6,620 nt of DNA from Rudanella sp. (GTDB lineage Bacteria > Bacteroidota > Bacteroidia > Cytophagales > Spirosomataceae): the NCBI GenBank assembly GCA_026785985.1, contig JAJAYX010000056.1:1-6620 (forward strand), in the 5' to 3' direction. The notes under the pieces are model-generated. The model was not told the DNA's origin. It searched no databases and was given only the letters and a program-made list of their open reading frames with translations. The stretch's first letter is position 1. Every line of letters starts with the position of its first letter. Made by a program: the position numbers and the translations under genes. Positions 1-5,626 of this stretch are shown here, in pieces.

Positions 1-33
1 GATTATACCGCACCGGCGGACCGGCCTGAATAA
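1..33 (+). pseudogene. possible 3' end of a second tnpB-like gene
   Basis: The first 33 bases read open to a TAA and encode DYTAPADRPE. This tail resembles the last codons of the tnpB remnant that ends at 594. Counting back from both stop codons with no gap, 18 of the first 21 aligned bases agree, and both tails sit the same distance from their stop. This suggests that the window begins in the tail of a related tnpB copy. The match is short and GC-rich, so chance similarity or an unrelated gene end remains quite possible. Confidence 0.25.
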
Positions 34-118
34 GCCGTTGACGGGCTGCACTGAAGAAAGCCAGTTTTTGGATAACCTCTCTGGGTGGCTGTCGATACTA
101 ATAAAGTAGTAAAAGTCC

Positions 119-250
119 ATGAGACAATTTAGTTTTGAAGTGGTAGCCAACAACTTGCTTTTGCTCGACCGGCAGCGGCCGACCGCCTTTTGTGGGCCTT
201 CAACCCGATTTTCTATGGCAGCGGCCAACCGTCCGAGCCAGAACAAGTAA
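119..250 (+). CDS. short unrecognised open frame (43 aa)
   Basis: An ATG at 119 opens a 43-codon frame ending in TAA at 248-250. The protein begins MRQFSFEVVANNLLLLDRQR and then becomes compositionally nondescript. The first 20 residues alternate hydrophobic and polar residues like a genuine beta-rich N-terminus. They faintly recall the start of PdeM-type calcineurin-like phosphoesterases, but the metal-binding motif of that family does not follow in any frame, so this is a guess. It may be a broken gene start or simply a chance frame. No Shine-Dalgarno sequence is visible. Confidence 0.15.
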   Translation: MRQFSFEVVANNLLLLDRQRPTAFCGPSTRFSMAAANRPSQNK

Positions 251-298
251 AACCAGAGTGGGAACTGACCGCGACGGCGGACCGTTCCCACTCTGGTT
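251..298. repeat. perfect 15-bp inverted repeat (hairpin)
   Basis: AACCAGAGTGGGAAC at 251-265 is followed after 18 bases by its exact reverse complement at 284-298. There is no T-run after either arm, so it is not a classical intrinsic terminator. It lies directly before the tnpB remnant and ends where that open frame begins. It could be a structural hairpin of an IS200/IS605-type end or a REP-like palindrome. Confidence 0.8.
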
Positions 299-300
299 GA

Positions 301-594
301 CTGCTGGCAAGCTACCAAATCCAGGAATATTACCAGCCCATAAACCTAAAGGGCGGCCCGGTTGGATATAAAGCGGTGTCGCTTGGCTCAGTGTACATGG
401 AAGTAGAAGAAAAGTTCTCAACTCTGACTTGCTCTGACTGTCTCGAAAGAAGCGGCCCGCATGGACTAAGCGGACTTGGGGTAAGAGAATGGGTATGCAG
501 TAGTTGCGGTTCGGTGCATAGCCGGGACGTGAACGCGGCAAAGAACATTCTCCGTACAGGACATTATGCCGCACGGGCGGCCCCGGCCAATTAA
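301..594 (+). pseudogene. tnpB: tnpB C-terminal remnant (IS200/IS605 family)
   Basis: This 97-codon open frame encodes only the C-terminal part of a TnpB-type RNA-guided nuclease, a family usually about 350-450 residues long. Recognisable similarity starts near 361. What survives is the zinc ribbon, with cysteine pairs in TCSDC and CSSCG separated by the typical RSGP...REWV linker, and then the last RuvC motif HSRDVNAAKNIL with its catalytic aspartate. The wedge, REC and first two RuvC motifs are absent, and an in-frame TGA at 298-300 closes the upstream side. A GTG at 376 could start a 72-residue product, but that would lack most of the nuclease core. I regard it as a 5'-truncated, inactive copy. 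The Tn5-like element begins only 19 bases after the stop. Confidence 0.85.
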
Positions 595-601
595 GGGAAT
601 C

Positions 602-616
602 CCCCTGCTTTAGGGG
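602..616. repeat. small hairpin at the tnpB right end / IS junction
   Basis: CCCCT at 602-606 pairs with AGGGG at 612-616 around the loop GCTTT. The run CCCCCTGCTTTAG just after tnpB resembles the left arm and loop of the terminal hairpin common at right ends of Bacteroidota IS200/IS605 elements, which would be completed by GCAGGGGG. Here the right arm is replaced by GGGC of the neighbouring element's inverted repeat. The hairpin is therefore probably composite. That reading rests on family knowledge, not on an intact copy in this window. Confidence 0.4.
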
Positions 617-632
617 CTACCGTGTACCCACA
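614..632 (+). repeat. left terminal inverted repeat of the IS
   Basis: GGGCTACCGTGTACCCACA is an exact inverted match to 2040-2058. It contains the transposase stop codon: the last sense codons and TAG (617-619, minus strand) are read from within the repeat as VGTR-stop. Confidence 0.9.
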
Positions 633-1986
633 TCTTTATAAAGTAGCATCCAGCCCTCAAAAAGGCTGTTGAATCGCAAAACACCCCGGTACATGGTGAT
701 CATACCAGCAGGGCGTTGGGAAGGCTGACCATCCCAACCTCCTAAACGAGCAATAATCCAGGTAGCCCACGCCAGATGTTCTGGACTATGAGGGTTTTTA
801 GACTTATCACTACAACCATTAACAGTAGGCAAAACAGCCGCTAAACAAACTTGCTCATCAGCACTGAAAACGGTCTGTATTGGCGTATTTACATCAGATC
901 TGCTCGCTACTAACTGCATCACTTTTAATGCAGTCGGTAAGGCATAAACGCATAGTTTCTTGAGAGATTCCCCATCTTCCAACTCAGACCCTTCCACATT
1001 AAGGCCCTGCGATTTAAGCACTCGAAAAAGTTGTTCAATCCACCAACGAAGTTTGTAGAAATTGACCATTTGCCGGGCTTGATCCAAATCATGCACTTCA
1101 TGGGTCGTCAGCAGTCGCCAACAAATAGGAACTACACCCGCCGGCGGATGGAGTTCCTGGGCCTGGACGGCATACAGGGAAACAAAGTCTTTCCCTTCTT
1201 TGAGCAGGGCTGGTTTTTTAAGGGCAACAGCACAAAATTTGACGCACATAACAGCGATCCGTTTAGCCTGTTTTCTGCTGACATCCGCTGGTATTATTAG
1301 TTCATAACTTCCTGCAATAGGCTGGCCTTCAAGTGTTTGATATAGCATTTTGTCGCTTCCATACAACTTCCGATTCTGACCCGAACGAATCAACAACTGT
1401 GTTTTAGGGGTGGGAATTCGCTGAAATTCCTCATACAAATCACTCTCCCGGTCAGCGATCACGGTAATCATTCGGGCGTTGGCTAGTTGCTCGGATGAAT
1501 CGGTCATGGCTTTTATCCATTTGAAAGATTCCTTTTCAGTGATGGGTAAGGTGGGGTATTTTCGAGCATTTTTGTCGAGTTTATGGGGGCTTCTTGTCCA
1601 AATCTGCAAGGAACTAAATCCAAGAAATTGGTCAGTTTCAGCATCCATAACTAAGGTGGGATGTAGAAAGAAGCCAGTATCTTTGTTGTTACCGACGAGT
1701 CCGAGTGTGTCGTTCTTTAATCGGCCCTGGTGGCTGGTAAAATTCATTTCAGAGGTATCATTGATACACAAGAGGTGTCCTTTGTGTTGGTCTAATTGAT
1801 AGTCTGCTATGTGGTTTTTAATCACCTCGTTGAGGCCCACTGCTTGATTGTTGAGGAATCGGTAGAAACTCTTGGTTTGTGCTTTGTTGGCTCCCATTTG
1901 TCGGATGACGGTGGATTGTGTTCGACCTATGCTTTCGAGTAGTTCGACTTCTTTTTTTTTAGCCGGGCATCGCTGTATCTGTTCAT
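617..1986 (-). CDS. Tn5/IS50-like DDE transposase, probably frameshifted at an A9 tract
   Basis: The transposase catalyses cut-and-paste movement of the surrounding element. The uninterrupted frame from ATG 1897 to TAG 617 is 426 residues. In that numbering it shows NDTSEMNF (first Asp, D47), VIADRESDLY (second Asp, D149), the YREK signature Y281-R284-E288-K295 and a C-terminal WIIARLGGW...EGW block like Tn5. The expected N-terminal segment is missing from this frame but lies just upstream in the next frame, starting at ATG 1986 (MNRYSDARLKKK). The conserved (G/S)D-x-R position there is followed about 40 residues later by the YRF motif, as in Tn5. Joining the two frames by a -1 shift at the A9G tract gives 456 residues (Tn5: 476). 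Without the shift the upstream frame ends after 19 residues at 1927. The full-length start is therefore inferred; 1897 is the conservative start. No clear Shine-Dalgarno sequence precedes either start. Confidence 0.88.
1951..1957 (-). promoter_or_regulatory. A_AAA_AAG slippery heptamer for -1 frameshifting
   Basis: On the minus strand nine A residues (1960-1952) are followed by G (1951). In the frame of ATG 1986 the codons are CTA AAA AAA AAG, so A_AAA_AAG is in the correct register for simultaneous -1 slippage. The shifted frame is exactly the one encoding the DDE domain. A nine-A run is also long enough for RNA-polymerase slippage. I see only a weak downstream hairpin (TCGA arms) and no strong upstream Shine-Dalgarno-like stimulator. 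Confidence 0.5.
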
Positions 1987-2039
1987 GGAGTTGGGGTAAA
2001 AGTGTGCTAATTTCGTCTTTTTCTCAATATCCTCTGACT

Positions 2040-2058
2040 TGTGGGTACACGGTAGCCC
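2040..2058 (-). repeat. right terminal inverted repeat of the IS
   Basis: This is the exact inverted partner of 614-632. It lies upstream of the transposase start. Its outermost three bases (CCC, 2056-2058) are also the first bases of the REP-like hairpin arm, so element and hairpin share a boundary. Confidence 0.9.
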
Positions 2059-2125
2059 GTAGGGAGGGGCTAAGGCTCGGTAGTTTTTTAGCCCTTCCCT
2101 ACGGGGGAGGGATTGGGGTGGGGTT
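2056..2125. repeat. REP-like GC-rich palindrome
   Basis: CCCGTAGGGAGGGGCTAA (2056-2073) pairs with TTAGCCCTTCCCTACGGG (2088-2105) over 18 positions, with one G-T wobble and a 14-base loop. It is followed by the G-rich tail GGGAGGGATTGGGGTGGGG. Such CCCTACGGGGGAGGG...GGGGTGGGG palindromes are, to my knowledge, dispersed in multiple copies in Cytophagales genomes. Only one copy is in this window, so the REP designation rests on recall of the pattern. Confidence 0.6.
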
Positions 2126-2187
2126 GGCCGGAATGAATAGGCAAAAGAGAACAGAACAAGGCTGGAAAGCAGGAGGAATAGTTTCAT
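2125..2187 (-). pseudogene. truncated start of an exported protein (signal peptide only)
   Basis: ATG 2187 opens a typical signal peptide: MKLFLLLSSLVLFSFAYS, with a lysine, a hydrophobic core and small residues near a possible cleavage site. After about 21 codons the reading frame enters the REP-like palindrome. It stays open through that and the IS terminal repeat, then runs into the N-terminal frame of the transposase, ending at TAG 1927. The mature part of the original protein is not present in the window, so I read this as a gene start cut off by the repeat/IS. The other possibility is a chance hydrophobic open frame. Confidence 0.45.
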
Positions 2188-2367
2188 ACGTGGTTGGAAA
2201 TTCTATACTGGTATAAGCACTAAACAGGCATTTTATACTAGTTTTCCTCGTTGTCCATCAGCGCATTAATCAAGTCAGTCGTTGTATAAACCGTCCATCA
2301 AAAAGTGGTTGTGAAACGGTCGAATTCCGGCTTTTTTAGCTTTCTTATGACTTTCGCAACCCTCAAC
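2188..2367. promoter_or_regulatory. divergent intergenic region with TATAC repeats
   Basis: This 180-base spacer separates the minus-strand signal-peptide start from the Crp/Fnr gene. It contains the near-palindrome TATAC-TG-GTATA (2204-2215) and a further TATACTA (2234-2240), which could be an operator or a promoter core. No clear TTG-N19-TAnnTTTG promoter was found, so its role is uncertain. Confidence 0.2.
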
Positions 2368-2952
2368 ATGACTCATTACTACGATACACTGTTCACTTAT
2401 ATAGCCGAGACACTGGTCTTACCCGAATCGGACAAAACGTTAATCCGGCAGTTATTCAAGCCCGTTTTTGGGGCCAAAGATACCATCATTGAACCGGCGG
2501 GCCGCGTTCCACAGTACCATAATTTTATCGTCTCGGGCTTCATGCGGAATTTTCACTGGGATCAACAGGGCGACCCCTTAACGGTCGATTTGAACGAGGG
2601 TTCCCGGTTTTTTACCTCGTATTTCCACTTTATGAACCGAACGGTCTCCAATGAAAATATCCAGTGCCTCACCGATTGCGAACTGTTGCGGATCAGTCGG
2701 GATGATGTGGATATTGCCGCTTCGCAGGGGATTACGCAGAAAGACTATACCGTGCAAATTCTGAACAAACGCCTGGAAGTCAACAAACAACGTGCTTTTG
2801 ACATGGCTACCCTGACGGCGGAGGAACGGTATCGCAAATTTGCAACGGATAATCCTGCCCTTATCCGAAACGTCCCGCTGATGTACATCGCGTCGTATCT
2901 CGGCATCACCCAACGGCACATGAGCCGACTGCGGAAGGAGAAAAGTTATTAG
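2368..2952 (+). CDS. Crp/Fnr-family transcriptional regulator
   Basis: A 194-residue protein with the layout of the short Bacteroidota Crp/Fnr-like regulators: a cyclic-nucleotide-binding-type beta-roll at about residues 25-115, a connecting helix at about 120-148, and a C-terminal winged helix-turn-helix at about 150-190. The recognition region reads VPLMYIASYLGITQRHMSRLRKE, very like the family's typical IASYLGIT...LSRIR motif. There is no Fnr-type cysteine cluster, so oxygen sensing through an iron-sulphur centre is unlikely, and the effector cannot be read from the sequence. I chose ATG 2368 (MTHYYDTLF) because the family normally begins shortly before this amphipathic helix. ATG 2347 or GTG 2305 would add 7 or 21 residues of atypical sequence. 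It lies 101 bases upstream of the DUF2306 gene in the same direction and may control it. Confidence 0.9.
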   Translation: MTHYYDTLFTYIAETLVLPESDKTLIRQLFKPVFGAKDTIIEPAGRVPQYHNFIVSGFMRNFHWDQQGDPLTVDLNEGSRFFTSYFHFMNRTVSNENIQCLTDCELLRISRDDVDIAASQGITQKDYTVQILNKRLEVNKQRAFDMATLTAEERYRKFATDNPALIRNVPLMYIASYLGITQRHMSRLRKEKSY

Positions 2953-2999
2953 ACTCAAACCCAAAAAACGCCGTTCATCACAGGCGGACATTTGTCTAA

Positions 3000-3028
3000 T
3001 TGAGTCGTTTGAGACCAGCCTATTTTTG
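3000..3028 (+). promoter_or_regulatory. candidate Bacteroidota promoter for the DUF2306 gene
   Basis: TTG at 3000-3002 is followed after 18 bases by TATTTTTG at 3021-3028. The latter fits the Bacteroidota sigma-ABfr -7 consensus TAnnTTTG at about the normal spacing from the -33 TTG. Transcription would begin near 3033-3036, leaving about 20 bases before ATG 3054. This argues that the DUF2306 gene starts at 3054 and can be transcribed separately from the regulator upstream. Confidence 0.4.
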
Positions 3029-3053
3029 CTCTCAGACTTCACAAATACGTCGA

Positions 3054-3878
3054 ATGGAAACAACACAAACCCTGAATACGAGCGTTTTAAGCGGCACAAA
3101 GGCCCTGAACTTCACGGCAAAACTGTGGTTTACGGTAGCCACCATTGGCCAATGGCTGTTTGGCTATTACATCCTTGCTTTCTACGGAAAATCCACGTTT
3201 ACCGGGGACTTTGAAAAATGGAATGAGGTACTCCCGCACGGCCACGTAGCCGACGATTGGTTCGGCAATTTGCTGGTTGGCAGCCACATATTGTTAGCCG
3301 CCATCCTGGTTATTGGCGGGCCGTTGCAACTCATTCCGCAGGTGCGCGAGCGGTTCCGAACGTTTCACCGCTGGCTTGGCCGGACTTACGTTGTTACGGC
3401 CATTGTGGTCAGTGTGGCGGGTCTCATCATGGTTTGGACTCGTGGCACTGTGGGCGATACGTCTCAGCATGTCAGCATCAGCATTCAGGCCATCTATATT
3501 GTTGCGTTTGCCCTTCTTTCCATCAACTACGCCCGGACTCGGCAGTTTGACAAACACCGAATCTGGACTCTTCGCCTGTTTATGGTGGCGAACGGTGTGT
3601 GGTTTTTCAGGGTTGGCCTGATGGCCTGGTTAGTTATCAATCAGGGGCCCGTTGGCTTCAATCCCAAAACGTTCACCGGTCCTTTTCTGACTACCCTGGC
3701 TGTGTTTACGTATGCCGTTCCACTCTCGTTGATTATGTTGGAGGTGTATTTTTACGCACAATCATCTAAAAGTCAGTATGTTAAACTAGTCACCTCAGCC
3801 CTCATCGGTCTATTAACAATCATCATGGCCATCGGAATTTTTGGGGCTACAATGGGCATGTGGCTCCCTCGTGTTTAA
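3054..3878 (+). CDS. DUF2306-family integral membrane protein
   Basis: This 274-residue protein has about seven predicted transmembrane segments, near residues 22-43, 72-95, 109-128, 141-160, 170-193, 211-235 and 245-268. It carries the hallmarks of DUF2306 proteins: a conserved SH in helix 2 (H78), GPLQLIPQVRERF...HRWLGR between helices 2 and 3 (H105), and a second KHRIW...R motif before helix 5 (H168). The biochemical function of the family is unknown. The repeated histidines next to membrane helices would suit a metal or haem site, but that is inference. ATG 3054 is preferred over the TTG at 3000 because the latter lies within the candidate promoter and adds a non-membrane tail. A Crp/Fnr regulator lies immediately upstream and a strong hairpin follows the stop. 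Confidence 0.88.
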   Translation: METTQTLNTSVLSGTKALNFTAKLWFTVATIGQWLFGYYILAFYGKSTFTGDFEKWNEVLPHGHVADDWFGNLLVGSHILLAAILVIGGPLQLIPQVRERFRTFHRWLGRTYVVTAIVVSVAGLIMVWTRGTVGDTSQHVSISIQAIYIVAFALLSINYARTRQFDKHRIWTLRLFMVANGVWFFRVGLMAWLVINQGPVGFNPKTFTGPFLTTLAVFTYAVPLSLIMLEVYFYAQSSKSQYVKLVTSALIGLLTIIMAIGIFGATMGMWLPRV

Positions 3879-3913
3879 CGGTAAAAATCACTCAATACTA
3901 CATCAGATCAGGC

Positions 3914-3963
3914 GTATAGCCAGCGGAATGTGTCCAGATTGTACCACATTTCGCTGACTATAC
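3914..3963. terminator. 19-bp hairpin after the DUF2306 gene
   Basis: GTATAGCCAGCGGAATGTG (3914-3932) pairs with CACATTTCGCTGACTATAC (3945-3963) with one C-A mismatch, one G-T wobble and a 12-base loop. It lies 36 bases after the stop codon. There is no T-run, so it could be a terminator or mRNA-stabilising hairpin of the type seen in Bacteroidota, or a short palindromic repeat. Confidence 0.5.
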
Positions 3964-4048
3964 AGCTAAAGCCACGGGTTGCGCAACGGTAAAACGTCCT
4001 TCAGGTCGGCTTTAACGCAAAACCACTTGTACGAAAACCCGCAAACCA

Positions 4049-5590
4049 ATGAACCGCTTCTTTCGGCCCTTTTTTGCAGTACTCTCTCTCTTGTGCTTCT
4101 CGGCTTCGGCCCAAAACCAACCCCTCGGTCTGTTCGATGGCCACGCCGATGTGGGGAAGGTGCTGAAGCCCGGTTCGGCACAATACAATCCCAAAACGGC
4201 CCAATACAGCATGTCGGGTTCGGGTTATAACATCTGGTTCGACCACGACGAATTTCATTTCATGTGGAAGCGGATGAAAGGCGATTTTATTCTGTACACG
4301 CGGGCTGCGCTGATTGGCAAAGGTGTTGATCCACACCGCAAAGTGGGCTGGATGGTGCGGAGCAGCCTGGAGAGTAACTCGGCCCACATCAATGCCGCCG
4401 AACACGGCGACGGGCTAACCTCGCTGCAATTCCGGCGGACTACCGCGGCCAAAACCGAGGAGTCGCGGGCCAAAATGACCCATGCCGACGTGATTCAATT
4501 AGAACGCCGGGGCAACAAATACACCATGTCGGTGGCCAAATTCGGCGAAACCTTCGAGACGGTGCAGGTAGCGGATTTGTCCCTCGGCGACGAGGTTTAT
4601 GTGGGCCTGTTTATTGGGTCGCATAACAAAGACGTGGTGGAGAGCGGCACCTTCCGGGATGTACGGATCAGTATTCCGGCAAAGGAAAACTTTGTTCCCT
4701 ACCGCGAATACATCGGCAGCCATATCGAAACCCTGGACGTGGCCACCGGCGAGCGAACTATTCTGCACTACTCCCCCGAATCGTTGCAAGCCCCCAACTG
4801 GACACCCGACAACCGGGCCTTGCTCTATAACAGCAAGGGCCTGATGTACCGCTTCGACCTGAAACGAAAAACGCCTTCAGTGCTCAATACCGACTTTGTG
4901 ATTAATAACAACAACGATCACGTGCTGTCCTTCGACGGGAAGATGCTCGGTCTGAGCAGCAGCAGCAAAGAATCCAATAACAAGTCGGTTGTTTTTACGG
5001 TGCCGGTGAAAGGCGGTAAACCCACGCAGATTACGCCCATTGGCCATTCGTATCTGCATGGCTGGTCGCCGGATGGCAAAACGATGGTGTTCACGGGTCA
5101 GCGCGACGGGGAGTTCGACATTTACAGCGTTCCCGCTGCCGGTGGCCCCGAAACACGGCTCACCACGGCAGCGGGCTTAGACGATGGCCCCGAATATTCG
5201 CCCGATGGTCAGTACATTTATTTCAACTCGACCCGCAGCGGCACCATGCAAATCTGGCGGATGAAGGCCGACGGCAGCAATCAGCAGCAGCTTACCAACG
5301 ACGAATTCAACAACTGGTTCCCGCACATTTCGCCCGATGGCAAGCAGATGGTAATCCTCTCGTTTGGCAAAGAAATTACCCCCACCGACCACCCGTTCTA
5401 CAAGCAGGTTTATCTCCGCCAAATCCCCATCACGAACGGTGAACCGGCCAAAACCACCCCGAAAGTGATTGCCTACATCTATGGCGGGCAAGGCACAATC
5501 AACACGCCCTCCTGGTCGCCCGACAGCAAGCGGCTGGCGTTTGTCAGCAACTCGGCCCCGATCACGGAGACCGTTGCAGTTGGGAAATGA
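4049..5590 (+). CDS. exported TolB-like PD40 beta-propeller protein with N-terminal beta-sandwich module
   Basis: A 513-residue protein that begins with a clear signal peptide (MNRFFRPFFAVLSLLCFSASAQ, cleavage near residue 22) and so acts in the periplasm or at the envelope. Residues about 25-210 form a module with conserved blocks GSGYNIWF, DPHRKVGWMVR, HGDGLTSLQFR and VYVGLFIGSH. I take this to be a concanavalin-like beta-sandwich similar to DUF1349 proteins. Residues about 220-505 form a WD40-like propeller with PD40/TolB blades: NWTPDNRALLY, GWSPDGKTMVF, EYSPDGQYIYF, HISPDGKQMVI and SWSPDSKRLAF, several with IY/IW strands and TRLTT or QQLTND endings. Such propellers bind proteins or ligands. 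No catalytic motif is evident, and classical Pal binding is not implied because the N-terminal TolB domain is missing. A paralogue of the N-terminal module follows 36 bases downstream, probably co-transcribed. Confidence 0.9.
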   Translation: MNRFFRPFFAVLSLLCFSASAQNQPLGLFDGHADVGKVLKPGSAQYNPKTAQYSMSGSGYNIWFDHDEFHFMWKRMKGDFILYTRAALIGKGVDPHRKVGWMVRSSLESNSAHINAAEHGDGLTSLQFRRTTAAKTEESRAKMTHADVIQLERRGNKYTMSVAKFGETFETVQVADLSLGDEVYVGLFIGSHNKDVVESGTFRDVRISIPAKENFVPYREYIGSHIETLDVATGERTILHYSPESLQAPNWTPDNRALLYNSKGLMYRFDLKRKTPSVLNTDFVINNNNDHVLSFDGKMLGLSSSSKESNNKSVVFTVPVKGGKPTQITPIGHSYLHGWSPDGKTMVFTGQRDGEFDIYSVPAAGGPETRLTTAAGLDDGPEYSPDGQYIYFNSTRSGTMQIWRMKADGSNQQQLTNDEFNNWFPHISPDGKQMVILSFGKEITPTDHPFYKQVYLRQIPITNGEPAKTTPKVIAYIYGGQGTINTPSWSPDSKRLAFVSNSAPITETVAVGK

Positions 5591-5626
5591 GCCGGTTTTT
5601 TGTCATTTATCCCCAAACTATTCTAA

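Larger units (their letters stand above)
34..300. other. gene-poor stretch before the tnpB remnant
   Basis: No convincing gene fills this stretch. It contains one short open frame (119-250), a perfect 15-bp inverted repeat (251-298) and several GC-rich CCG/CGG clusters. One motif, ACCGC-NN-CGGCGGACCG, occurs at 7-23 and again at 268-284 (15 of 17 bases equal). The stretch reads like decayed mobile-element or intergenic DNA. Confidence 0.5.
614..2058 (-). mobile_element. IS4-family, Tn5/IS50-like insertion sequence
   Basis: A 1445-bp element is bounded by perfect 19-bp inverted repeats and carries one transposase on the minus strand. The transposase has the DDE core with the YREK signature and the C-terminal IARLGG...EGW motif shared with the Tn5 transposase, which places it in the IS50-like group of the IS4 family. 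The element is very compact: the transposase stop codon lies inside the left inverted repeat. The exact outer ends are uncertain by a few bases, because both flanks contribute similar G/C runs. I find no target-site duplication for any plausible choice of ends, and the flanks differ in nature (tnpB tail on the left, REP-like hairpin on the right). Confidence 0.85.

Noticed and set aside
200..574. 124-codon minus-strand open frame opposite the tnpB remnant
   Set aside because: It is antisense to the clear TnpB zinc-ribbon/RuvC fragment, and its translation shows no domain-like pattern.
1031..1300. Plus-strand open frames antisense to the transposase (also 1479-1799)
   Set aside because: They are antisense shadows of a strongly supported DDE transposase and have no recognisable motifs.
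1872..2216. 114-codon plus-strand open frame across the IS right end
   Set aside because: It overlaps the transposase N-terminus, the inverted repeat and the REP palindrome in antisense. Its composition reflects the repeats, not a protein.
2305..2367. Longer N-terminus for the Crp/Fnr regulator from GTG 2305 or ATG 2347
   Set aside because: The added residues are unlike the family N-terminus, and the domain begins naturally after ATG 2368.
3000..3053. TTG start at 3000 for the DUF2306 gene
   Set aside because: This segment contains the likely promoter elements, and ATG 3054 gives a normal family length.
2578..3099. 173-codon minus-strand open frame across the Crp/Fnr gene and its downstream gap
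   Set aside because: It is antisense to clear HTH and nucleotide-binding-type domains, has no motif of its own, and lacks a plausible promoter.
3978..3987. Palindrome GTTGCGCAAC, and TAAAGCC/GGCTTTA arms at 3967-3973 and 4009-4015, upstream of the propeller gene
   Set aside because: The palindrome is only 10 bases and the arms are short and widely spaced. Without comparison they do not support an operator or attenuator call.
4001..4405. Minus-strand open frames within the propeller gene (also 4499-4789 and 5177-5491)
   Set aside because: They are antisense to a well-supported exported propeller protein and translate to compositionally biased sequence without motifs.
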